Of a DNA stretch of 7,323 bases, positions 1-5,945 are shown one piece after another. A program made the position numbers and the translations under genes. Within the stretch, counting starts at the first letter, position 1; every line of letters begins with the position of its first letter. This stretch comes from Rhizobiaceae bacterium UBA1291 (lineage in GTDB: Bacteria; Pseudomonadota; Alphaproteobacteria; Rhizobiales; Rhizobiaceae): positions 1 through 7,323 of the forward strand of contig DBUL01000033.1 in NCBI GenBank assembly GCA_002307905.1, written 5' to 3'. The notes under the pieces were generated by a model. It was not told the origin of the DNA. It worked only from the letters and a program-made list of their open reading frames with translations, and searched no databases.

Positions 1-962
1 CCCTCGGTCATGGTCGCTTCCAGCCGCGACACGGTGTCGCGGATGTAGGCAGCGCTGTAATCCTTCACCAGCAGCTCGAAGCTGTAACCCATGTGCAGGC
101 GGCCCGGCGCAGTGTATTCGGCGGTGGTCGCCAGCGAATCCTCGGCCGAAATTTCGCCCAGGCTGACCGCGCCCGGGTACTGGTCCAGCAGCCCGCGCAG
201 GCGCTCGATGAACGGCAGGTTCTCCGGGCGCGTGTTGTTGTAGTAGTGGTACTGGTACGCGTACGGATTGTCCGCGCTGAAGCCACGGCCCAGGCGCTTC
301 TCCGCCGGCTTGGCCGGGTTGTCGCGCAGCTCCCGGTCGTGGAAGCAGAAGTTGATCGAATCCAGGCGGAAGCCGTCCACGCCCCGGTCCAGCCAGAACT
401 TCACGTAGTCCAGCGTCGCCTGCTGCACCGCCGGGTTGTGGAAATCCAGGTCCGGCTGGTCGGCCAGGAAGTTGTGCAGGAAGTACTGCTCGCGGCGCGG
501 CTCCCACTGCCAGGCCACGCCGCCGAAGATCGACATCCAGTTGTTGGGCGGGGTGCCGTCCTCGCGCGGGTCGGCCCACACGTACCAGTCCGCCTTGGGA
601 TTGGTGCGGTCCTGGCGGCTTTCGCGGAACCAGGCATGCTCGATCGAGGTATGGCTGAACACCTGGTCGATCATCACCTTCAGGCCCAGCGCGTGCGCCC
701 TGGCCAGCAGGCGGTCGAAGTCGGCCAGGGTGCCGAACAGCGGGTCGACGTCGCGGTGGTCGGCGATGTCGTAGCCGAAGTCAGCCATCGGCGAAGTGAA
801 AAACGGCGAAATCCAGATCGCGTCCACGCCCAGCGAGGCCACGTAATCCAGGCGCTCGATGATGCCGGGCAGGTCGCCGACCCCGTCACCATTGGCATCG
901 AGGAAACTGCGCGGGTAAATCTGGTAGATGACGGCACCGCGCCACCATGGAGTCTGCGTCAT
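1..962 (-). CDS. Alpha-glucosidase, GH13 family (GH13_23/XgtA-like), C-terminus beyond the window
   Basis: A retaining glycoside hydrolase that releases glucose from alpha-glucosides such as maltose; relatives in Xanthomonas also transfer glucose. The minus-strand reading from ATG at 962 is open to the left edge (320 codons) and begins MTQTPWWRGAVIYQIYPRSF, the classical N-terminus of bacterial GH13 glucosidases. Visible family motifs are the Gly-Tyr-Asp loop (residues 63-65), region I (Asp99 to His104), region II with nucleophile Asp201 in GFRLD, and region III with acid/base Glu270 in SLGEIS. Asp201 and Glu270 fall at the numbers I recall for Xanthomonas XgtA. The family is usually about 540 residues, so roughly 60% is here. 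No signal peptide is visible, suggesting a cytoplasmic enzyme fed by a transporter. A purine-rich GGAGG (977-973) lies 10 nt before the start. Leu codons are almost all CTG. Lineage looks xanthomonad, unlike the genes right of about 1450. Confidence 0.93.
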   Translation of the reverse strand, partial: MTQTPWWRGAVIYQIYPRSFLDANGDGVGDLPGIIERLDYVASLGVDAIWISPFFTSPMADFGYDIADHRDVDPLFGTLADFDRLLARAHALGLKVMIDQVFSHTSIEHAWFRESRQDRTNPKADWYVWADPREDGTPPNNWMSIFGGVAWQWEPRREQYFLHNFLADQPDLDFHNPAVQQATLDYVKFWLDRGVDGFRLDSINFCFHDRELRDNPAKPAEKRLGRGFSADNPYAYQYHYYNNTRPENLPFIERLRGLLDQYPGAVSLGEISAEDSLATTAEYTAPGRLHMGYSFELLVKDYSAAYIRDTVSRLEATMTE

Positions 963-972
963 CGAGGGCCCC

Positions 973-977
973 CCTCC
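973..977 (-). promoter_or_regulatory. Ribosome binding site of the alpha-glucosidase gene
   Basis: Read on the minus strand, GGAGG followed by four more G stands 10 nt before the ATG at 962. It is the only Shine-Dalgarno-like sequence near this start and supports choosing it; the MTQTPWW beginning matches the family. Confidence 0.6.
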
Positions 978-987
978 GGGCTTCCAG

Positions 988-1007
988 GGCGCCCTCCCAC
1001 GGGCGCC
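988..1007. repeat. Short GC-rich inverted repeat in the alpha-glucosidase leader
   Basis: GGCGCCC (988-994) and GGGCGCC (1001-1007) are perfect inverted arms of 7 bp around a 6-nt loop. The element lies about 25 bp before the alpha-glucosidase start, so it would be in its untranslated leader. No T-run follows on either strand, so it is not an intrinsic terminator. It may be a leader hairpin or a chance product of high GC. Confidence 0.35.
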
Positions 1008-1055
1008 AGAACGTACCCGACAAGCTTAGCGGGCTGCCCTCGGCGGTGGCGCGGG

Positions 1056-1071
1056 GTGCATACGTATTCAC
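1056..1071. promoter_or_regulatory. Candidate LacI-family operator
   Basis: A 16-bp palindrome, GTGCATAC-GTATTCAC, pairs at 7 of 8 positions and is centred on CG; the inner ATACGTAT is perfect. LacI-family repressors typically bind even-length palindromes with a central CG, and alpha-glucoside genes of xanthomonads are commonly controlled by such repressors. It lies 93 bp before the alpha-glucosidase start and about 50 bp before the TATAAT serving the rightward gene, so control of the alpha-glucosidase is the natural reading. No regulator gene is in the window, so the binding protein is inferred. Confidence 0.5.
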
Positions 1072-1122
1072 GCCCTGCCGGGGACGCGGCGGCCTTCGCG
1101 GGCGGAATACGCCCGCACCGCC

Positions 1123-1128
1123 TATAAT
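1123..1128 (+). promoter_or_regulatory. -10 promoter element of the polyprenyl synthase gene
   Basis: A perfect TATAAT lies 27 bp before the ATG at 1156, which would give a leader of about 20 nt. No good -35 hexamer sits 16-18 bp upstream (the positions read GC-rich sequence), so the promoter is only half supported. It belongs to the xanthomonad-like segment. Confidence 0.55.
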
Positions 1129-1155
1129 TCCGCCCAAGCCTGAAAGTCAGACCGC

Positions 1156-2160
1156 ATGACCATCACCGAAGACACCCGCCCCGCGCTGGGCCTGCCCCAG
1201 ATCCAGTCGCTCGCCGCGCCCGACATGGCCGCCGTCGATGCGCTGATTCGCCGCCGACTGTCCTCGGATGTCGTGCTGATCAACCAGATCGCCGACCACA
1301 TCATCTCCGCCGGCGGCAAGCGCCTGCGGCCGATGCTGGTCATGCTGGCCGGACACGCGGTCGGCCAGGCCGGCCCGGAGCACCACCAGCTGGCGGCCAT
1401 CATCGAGTTCATCCACACCTCGACCCTGCTGCACGACGACGTGGTCGACGAGAGTGACCTTCGCCGCGGCAAGTCGACAGCCCGGATGATCTGGGGCAAC
1501 CAGGCGAGCGTCCTGGTCGGCGACTTCCTGCTCGGCCAGGCTTTCCGCATGATGGTCGAGGTAGGGTCGCTCGAGGCGCTCGACGTGCTCTCCGCGGCCG
1601 CATCGGTGATCGCCGAGGGCGAGGTGCTTCAGCTTTCCGTCGCCAAGAACATGGAGACCACCGAGGACGACTATCTCTCGGTCATCCGCGCCAAGACGGC
1701 GGCCCTCTTCGCCGCCGCGGCCGAAGTGGGGCCGATCATTGCCGGCGCCGACAAGGCCGGCCGCAATGCGCTGAAATCCTATGGCATGAACCTCGGCCTT
1801 GCTTTCCAGCTGGTCGACGATGCACTCGACTACGGCGGCAAGGCGGTCGATCTCGGCAAGAATGTCGGCGACGATTTTCGTGAAGGCAAGATCACGCTTC
1901 CCGTCATCCTCGCCTATCGGCGCGGCACCAAGGAGGAGCGTGAATTCTGGCGTGATGCGATCGAGCAGGGACAGAACGACGATGCGCGGCTGGAAAAGGC
2001 GCTCGGCCTGATTACCAAATACGGCGCGCTCAACGACACGATCGCCCGGGCCCTGCATTATGGCACGATCGCCCGCGACGCGCTGGCCCCGCTGCCGGAG
2101 ACCGAATGGAAATCGGCGCTTATGGACGTCATCGACTTCTGCATTGCCCGCGTCAATTGA
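1156..2160 (+). CDS. ispB: Polyprenyl diphosphate synthase, hybrid of a xanthomonad N-terminus and a rhizobial C-terminus
   Basis: A trans-polyprenyl diphosphate synthase (octaprenyl/decaprenyl type) that extends farnesyl diphosphate with isopentenyl units to make the ubiquinone side chain; cytoplasmic. The 334 residues are about the normal length. Visible motifs are GGKRLRP (53-59), the first Asp-rich motif DDVVD (94-98), GEVLQLS near 155, and the second Asp-rich motif DDALD (221-225), all intact. The oddity is composition. Residues 1 to about 92 read like Xanthomonas/Stenotrophomonas IspB, while residues from about 106 (KSTARMIWGNQ onward) read like the rhizobial enzyme. Leu codons change with it: 11 of 12 are CTG before the join, 9 of 27 after. 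The frame stays open across the join. The ATG at 1156 follows the TATAAT by 27 bp; no strong Shine-Dalgarno is visible. The gene may exist only in the assembly. Rhizobial homologues serve Q10 (decaprenyl), so the symbol describes the N-terminal parent. Confidence 0.9.
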   Translation: MTITEDTRPALGLPQIQSLAAPDMAAVDALIRRRLSSDVVLINQIADHIISAGGKRLRPMLVMLAGHAVGQAGPEHHQLAAIIEFIHTSTLLHDDVVDESDLRRGKSTARMIWGNQASVLVGDFLLGQAFRMMVEVGSLEALDVLSAAASVIAEGEVLQLSVAKNMETTEDDYLSVIRAKTAALFAAAAEVGPIIAGADKAGRNALKSYGMNLGLAFQLVDDALDYGGKAVDLGKNVGDDFREGKITLPVILAYRRGTKEEREFWRDAIEQGQNDDARLEKALGLITKYGALNDTIARALHYGTIARDALAPLPETEWKSALMDVIDFCIARVN

Positions 2161-2195
2161 AGCAGCTGGGGTGTCTCCTTGCGAGGCTGCTTCAA
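2157..2195. repeat. Inverted repeat over the stop codon of the polyprenyl synthase gene
   Basis: TTGAAGCAGC (2157-2166) and GCTGCTTCAA (2186-2195) are perfect inverted arms of 10 bp around a 19-nt loop. The left arm contains the TGA stop (2158-2160). The position suits a rightward terminator, but the right arm runs into A residues instead of T, and leftward there is no T-run after the hairpin. It could be a Rho-dependent or RNA-stabilising 3' hairpin, or a signal before the TPR gene. Confidence 0.5.
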
Positions 2196-2270
2196 AAAAG
2201 CCATTCTGTGCAGGTTACATTCCCGCATTCTGGGGTATCAACAGCCCGTGGCGGCTGGTCATCGATTCTT

Positions 2271-2276
2271 GAAAGG
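2271..2276 (+). promoter_or_regulatory. Ribosome binding site deciding the TPR/LysM start
   Basis: GAAAGG ends 7 nt before the ATG at 2284. The frame is open further upstream to an ATG at 2179, but those 35 residues would precede an obvious signal peptide, so 2284 is preferred. Confidence 0.6.
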
Positions 2277-2283
2277 CTCTTTC

Positions 2284-4293
2284 ATGCGGCAAAGTCTTGC
2301 CATTCGTCTGCTCGCCGGCACGGCACTCGCCTTACTGGTCGGGATCTCTCCCTCCGGCCTTGTCCACGCCCAGTCCACCGATGAGGCAAAGCCTGCGGAG
2401 ACGCAGACGTTCGACCTCGAGAGCGTCGACACGTTTTCCGGCTCGTTCCTTGCCGCCCGCACCGCCGATGCCAACCGGGACTATGTGAACGCCATCGCGC
2501 TCTACAAGAAAGCGCTGTCCTACTCGCCGAACGAGCTCGACATCCAGGAACGGCTGATGCTCGCCCTGTTCATGAATGGCGATTTCGACGAGGGTGTGGC
2601 ACTTGCCGAAGAACTGAAGAACGACGAAGCCGTCGAGCGCGTTACCTCGGTCGCACGTGCGCTCGAAGCAATCCGCAAGGGCGAACACGCCGAGGCGGAG
2701 AAGATCCTCAACTATAGCGGGCCGAACGATCTCGACCGCCTGATGAACCAGTTGCTCGTCGCCTGGAACAAGGTCGCGGCGGGACAGGGCAAGGAAGCGC
2801 TGGCCCTGGTCGAAGGGCTCAAGGGCCCGGAATGGTACGCCATCTTCCAGCGCTACAACGCCGGAGCAATAGCCGCCCTGATCGGCGACGCCGATGCGGC
2901 CCGGCGCAATTTCGTTGACGTTCTGACCGACAAGTCCGGCGCGGCGACCGCACCCGACACCTTTACCCGCGCGGTCATGTCGCTCGCCACGCTGGAAGCG
3001 CAGCAGGGCAACAAACAGAAGGCACTCGACGCGATTTCTACCGGCGACGTGATGATCTCCAACTTCGCCCCGTTCAAGGCGCTTCGCGAACGGATCGAGG
3101 CGGGTGAGACACCGGAATCGCTTGCCAAGACGGCGGTCCAGGGCGCCGCTGGCGTTTTGTTTTCGATCGGTGGCGCGCTGAACCGCGACGGCGCGGAAGA
3201 CACGGTCATGCTCTATCTCCAGCTTGCCCGCGCCCTCGACCCGAACAGCGCCGATACGCTGATCCTGCTTGGCAGCATTGCCGAAAAAGCCGAGCAGCCG
3301 GAACGGGCCATCCGCTTCTATGGCCAGGTGCCCGCCACCTCGCCGATGCGCCGCATTTCCGAGCTACAGCTCGGCCTGACGCTTGCCGAAACCGGCAAGG
3401 TTGAGGAGGCACGCCAGCACCTCAAGTCGCTGATCGATTCCGATCCAGCCGACATCCGCAGCTATCTCGCCTTTGGCAGCGTTCTGTCCGAGGCCAAGGA
3501 CTATGCTGCCATGGCAGAAAACTACGACAAGGCGGTCGAGATCATTGGCCCAAATCCCGCACAGAACTATTGGTCGATCTTCTTCCAGCGCGGCATCGCC
3601 TATGAGCGCCTGAAGAAATGGGACCAGGCGGAGCCGAATTTCCGCAAGGCGCTGGAACTCAATCCAGACCAGCCACAGGTCTTGAACTATCTCGGCTATT
3701 CGTGGGTCGATATGAACCGAAACCTGGAAGAAGGCCTCGACATGATCCGCAAGGCGGTCGAGCTTCGCCCGGACGATGGCTATATCATCGACTCACTCGG
3801 CTGGGCTTATTATCGCCTGGGCCGCTTCGATGAGGCCGTGAGAGAGCTGGAACGTGCAATCGAGCTCAAGGCCGGCGACGCGACCATCAACGACCATCTG
3901 GGCGATGCCTACTGGCGCGTCGGCCGCAAGCTCGAAGCGACCTATCAATGGAAGCGGGCACTGATCTCCAAGCCGGAACTGCCGGAGATCCCGAAGATAG
4001 AGGCCAAGCTGCGCGACGGCCTGCCGGAACCAACACCGGAAGTGGCCGACAAGAGCGGGCAGGCGTCGCAGACCGACGCTACGAACAATACGGAAGAGGG
4101 TAAAGCCGCCACCGCTGCCGCTGCCGATAGCTACACAGTCAAAGCCGGCGATTCGCTCTGGGGCATCGCCACCGAGACCTTCGGCGACGGCCAGCGCTTC
4201 ATGGACCTGATCAACGCCAATCCCGACCTCAAGCGCAATCCCGACCGGATCTTCCCCGGCCAGCAGTTGAAGATGCCGACGAGTGTCGACTGA
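2284..4293 (+). CDS. Secreted tetratricopeptide-repeat protein with C-terminal LysM domain
   Basis: A predicted periplasmic or envelope scaffold of 669 residues; the exact role is unknown. Residues 1-29 form a Sec signal peptide: Arg at 2 and 8, a hydrophobic core to about 21, then cleavage after VHA before Gln30. TPR-like helix pairs run from about 42 to 563, weak in the middle and clearest from about 390 (for example the units beginning near 428 and ending in KALELNP, and the unit around SLGWAYYRLGRFDEA). A Pro/Ala/Thr/Glu-rich linker (about 577-615) leads to a LysM domain at 617-665 (YTVKAGDSLWGIA to PGQQLKMP), a fold that binds N-acetylglucosamine in peptidoglycan. Homologous TPR proteins sit next to ispE in rhizobia. 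The ispE start lies within a few bases of this stop, so the two are likely co-transcribed; no functional link to isoprenoid synthesis is evident. Confidence 0.88.
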   Translation: MRQSLAIRLLAGTALALLVGISPSGLVHAQSTDEAKPAETQTFDLESVDTFSGSFLAARTADANRDYVNAIALYKKALSYSPNELDIQERLMLALFMNGDFDEGVALAEELKNDEAVERVTSVARALEAIRKGEHAEAEKILNYSGPNDLDRLMNQLLVAWNKVAAGQGKEALALVEGLKGPEWYAIFQRYNAGAIAALIGDADAARRNFVDVLTDKSGAATAPDTFTRAVMSLATLEAQQGNKQKALDAISTGDVMISNFAPFKALRERIEAGETPESLAKTAVQGAAGVLFSIGGALNRDGAEDTVMLYLQLARALDPNSADTLILLGSIAEKAEQPERAIRFYGQVPATSPMRRISELQLGLTLAETGKVEEARQHLKSLIDSDPADIRSYLAFGSVLSEAKDYAAMAENYDKAVEIIGPNPAQNYWSIFFQRGIAYERLKKWDQAEPNFRKALELNPDQPQVLNYLGYSWVDMNRNLEEGLDMIRKAVELRPDDGYIIDSLGWAYYRLGRFDEAVRELERAIELKAGDATINDHLGDAYWRVGRKLEATYQWKRALISKPELPEIPKIEAKLRDGLPEPTPEVADKSGQASQTDATNNTEEGKAATAAAADSYTVKAGDSLWGIATETFGDGQRFMDLINANPDLKRNPDRIFPGQQLKMPTSVD

Positions 4294-4297
4294 GGCC

Positions 4298-5188
4298 ATG
4301 TTGGCCGATACGACGTGCGAGGCAGCGCCGGCAAAGATCAATCTGGCGCTGCACGTCACCGGCCAACGGGACGACGGCTATCACCTGATCGACAGTATCG
4401 TTGCCTTTACCGACTATGGCGACCGGCTGACATTTACGCCGGCGGAGCGGGACAGTTTCCAGCTCGACGGTCGCTTCGGGCCACTTTTGTCCATCGAGGC
4501 TGCCAGCAAGGACGGCAATCTCGCCCTTAAGGCCCGTGACCTGCTCCGGAGCTCGCTCGCAGCCAAGGGAAAGGCAGCGGGACCAGTCGCCATCGTCCTG
4601 GAGAAAAATCTGCCTGTTGCGTCTGGCATTGGTGGCGGATCGGCCGACGCCGCAGCGGCGCTGCGTGGCCTTTTGCGCATTTGGCACGCAACCCTGCCCC
4701 CCGACGAACTGGCAGCCATCGCGCTCAAGCTCGGGGCAGACGTTCCAATGTGCCTGGAGAGCCGGCCGCTCAGGGCAAGCGGCATTGGTGAAAGGATCGA
4801 CGCGATCGCCAACATGCCGCCCTTCGCCCTCGTGCTCGCCAATCCGCTGAAACCGGTCTCGACGCCGGAGATATTCCGCCGCCTGACGTGCAAGGACCAT
4901 CCGCCGATCGGCGAACTGCCGCATTCGGGGGAACATGCGGTGTGGCTCGATTTCCTCTCCAGTCTGCGCAACGATCTGGAGCGGCCGGCCCGTGCGCTCC
5001 TGCCGGAAATCGCTGATATCTGCGCCCTGCTGCAGGACGTCGGCGCCCGTCTCGTCCGGATGTCCGGATCGGGCGCCACTTGTTTTGGTATTTTCGACGG
5101 GGCAAGTGCGGCGGACGTCGCAGCACGGCAATTGACCGAACAGCGTCCAGACTGGTTTTTTCAGGCAAGCGAAACAATAGTGAGTTGA
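4298..5188 (+). CDS. ispE: 4-diphosphocytidyl-2-C-methyl-D-erythritol kinase (IspE)
   Basis: Phosphorylates the 2-hydroxyl of CDP-methylerythritol with ATP, the fourth step of the MEP route to isopentenyl diphosphate; cytoplasmic, GHMP kinase family. From ATG 4298 it is 296 residues, a normal length. All three GHMP motifs are present: APAKINLALHV with Lys13, the ATP loop PVASGIGGGSADAA (Gly112-Asp117 at its core) and the C-terminal SGSGATCFG (256-264). Asp148 in GADVP is the expected catalytic acid. The start is uncertain: an in-frame GTG at 4283 would overlap the TPR gene by 11 nt and add MSTEA, while ATG 4298 follows the TPR stop by 4 nt. Neither has a well-placed Shine-Dalgarno, so translational coupling with the TPR gene is likely. 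Sequence looks rhizobial. It supplies the building block that the polyprenyl synthase uses. Confidence 0.95.
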   Translation: MLADTTCEAAPAKINLALHVTGQRDDGYHLIDSIVAFTDYGDRLTFTPAERDSFQLDGRFGPLLSIEAASKDGNLALKARDLLRSSLAAKGKAAGPVAIVLEKNLPVASGIGGGSADAAAALRGLLRIWHATLPPDELAAIALKLGADVPMCLESRPLRASGIGERIDAIANMPPFALVLANPLKPVSTPEIFRRLTCKDHPPIGELPHSGEHAVWLDFLSSLRNDLERPARALLPEIADICALLQDVGARLVRMSGSGATCFGIFDGASAADVAARQLTEQRPDWFFQASETIVS

Positions 5189-5268
5189 GCCTGGAGAACC
5201 GCCACGCTCAACCCATCGTCACATTGTTCTTCTGGCGGGACCAATGCAGGGGCAGACCGGTGCTGCGT

Positions 5269-5280
5269 GCCGGGCCCGGC
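5269..5280. repeat. GC palindrome in the ispE / GT2-like convergent gap
   Basis: GCCGGGCCCGGC is a perfect 12-bp palindrome in the 102-bp gap between two converging genes. It has no loop and no neighbouring T-run, so it is not a standard terminator. I see nothing else in this gap. Confidence 0.3.
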
Positions 5281-5290
5281 GCGCCAAGCC

Positions 5291-5815
5291 TCAACCACGG
5301 CCCTGCTGCCGAACCACCCAGGACGGAATGATCTCACAGGAGAGCCTTCGCGGCTTCTGCCGAAGCGCGAACTGGTCCAGCCGCATGCCGGGCCAGGACA
5401 CGGCAATCGCCTGGCTCTTGGGGAGCAGCAAGCCATCTTCCAGCGGTGGTCGGCCTCTCACGATTCGCTGGTAAAAGGGGCGCCTGTGGCTGCGCGATGG
5501 CGAGAAGCGGGCCGGTGACTTGTTGACGGATACATAGTCGCCAATCGCCTCGATCCAGCCGCTGAGCGGCCGTGCTCCCGGCTCGACCAGCAGCAACCAT
5601 TCGCCACGGGCTGCACGCAGCACATCATTCATGTCCCACTGGACATAAAAGCGGCAACCTGCCGCATCCGCGACGCGCGATGAACCGTCCGTCGAACCAT
5701 GATCAAGCACGATCACGTCGCTCACAAGCCCCTCGACCGCGCCGGCGACGAGGACTGCGAGCGTTTGGGCGAGCTCCGGCTCCTGATCACGGCATTCCAT
5801 TACCACTGTCAGCAT
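5291..5815 (-). CDS. Small glycosyltransferase family 2-like protein, possibly non-catalytic
   Basis: A 174-residue protein resembling the nucleotide-binding half of GT2 enzymes. The N-terminus MLTVVMECRDQE, the strand VSDVIVLDHGSTDGSSRVA (32-49; the usual form is DDGSTD) and the segment ARGEWLLLVEPGARPLSGW (69-87) follow the GT-A order. GT2 enzymes normally carry a metal-binding Asp-X-Asp at the end of that last strand; here the place is taken by Glu78-Pro-Gly. The usual acceptor half is absent, and the C-terminal 80 residues are Arg/Pro-rich and unfamiliar. I recall similar short proteins beside ispE in rhizobia, so this looks like a conserved small family and not a local decay product. No signal peptide or membrane segment is clear. 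It converges on ispE and diverges from the radical SAM gene. The Shine-Dalgarno (AGATAGG, about 3 nt away) is poor. Confidence 0.8.
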   Translation of the reverse strand: MLTVVMECRDQEPELAQTLAVLVAGAVEGLVSDVIVLDHGSTDGSSRVADAAGCRFYVQWDMNDVLRAARGEWLLLVEPGARPLSGWIEAIGDYVSVNKSPARFSPSRSHRRPFYQRIVRGRPPLEDGLLLPKSQAIAVSWPGMRLDQFALRQKPRRLSCEIIPSWVVRQQGRG

Positions 5816-5869
5816 TGCCTATCTCTATCGCATTGCACAAACGATTGCCACACGCTCTTTCTCAACTTT

Positions 5870-5884
5870 GTTCTTGCATTGTTC
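5870..5884. promoter_or_regulatory. LexA (SOS) box, alphaproteobacterial GTTC-N7-GTTC type
   Basis: GTTC (5870-5873), seven bases, then GTTC (5881-5884): an exact match to the direct-repeat operator described for LexA of alphaproteobacteria. It lies in the 130-bp divergent region, 61 bp before the radical SAM start and 54 bp before the GT2-like start. Its right half overlaps the proposed -35 hexamer of the radical SAM gene, the normal position for a repressor. This agrees with the rhizobial character of the right part of the window. Confidence 0.75.
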
Positions 5885-5908
5885 TCTTTTCCGCGGTAGG
5901 AATTTAAT
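5879..5908 (+). promoter_or_regulatory. Candidate sigma-70 promoter of the radical SAM gene
   Basis: TTGTTC (5879-5884) as -35 and TTTAAT (5903-5908) as -10, separated by 18 bp, give a start near 5915 and a leader of about 30 nt. The region is clearly more AT-rich than its surroundings. The -35 is shared with the LexA box. Confidence 0.45.
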
Positions 5909-5934
5909 CATCGAAACGGGGATGATGGCCCCGC

Positions 5935-5940
5935 GAGGAG
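5935..5940 (+). promoter_or_regulatory. Ribosome binding site deciding the radical SAM start
   Basis: GAGGAG ends 5 nt before ATG 5946. Upstream in-frame ATGs (5868, 5922, 5925) lie within the promoter or leader, or lack such a site, so 5946 is preferred. Confidence 0.75.
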
Positions 5941-5945
5941 CAAAC

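Noticed and set aside
93..1127. Plus-strand open frame of 344 codons
   Set aside because: It is antisense to the GH13 gene and its upstream region. The translation is Val/Arg/Gln-rich with no recognisable domain, while the minus strand gives clear GH13 motifs.
1147..2058. Minus-strand open frame of 303 codons
   Set aside because: It is antisense to the polyprenyl synthase gene, which has all family motifs. It is also continuous across the proposed junction, so it is a product of high GC.
2179..2283. Upstream extension of the TPR protein by 35 residues
   Set aside because: It would bury a normal signal peptide, and GAAAGG is correctly spaced for ATG 2284.
4229..5131. Minus-strand open frame of 300 codons opposite ispE
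   Set aside because: The IspE reading has all three GHMP motifs; the antisense frame has none and is Arg-rich.
5814..5848. Three copies of ATTGC at 5814, 5832 and 5844
   Set aside because: The 5-bp units have irregular spacing and variable flanks, so they are not convincing as iterons or operators.
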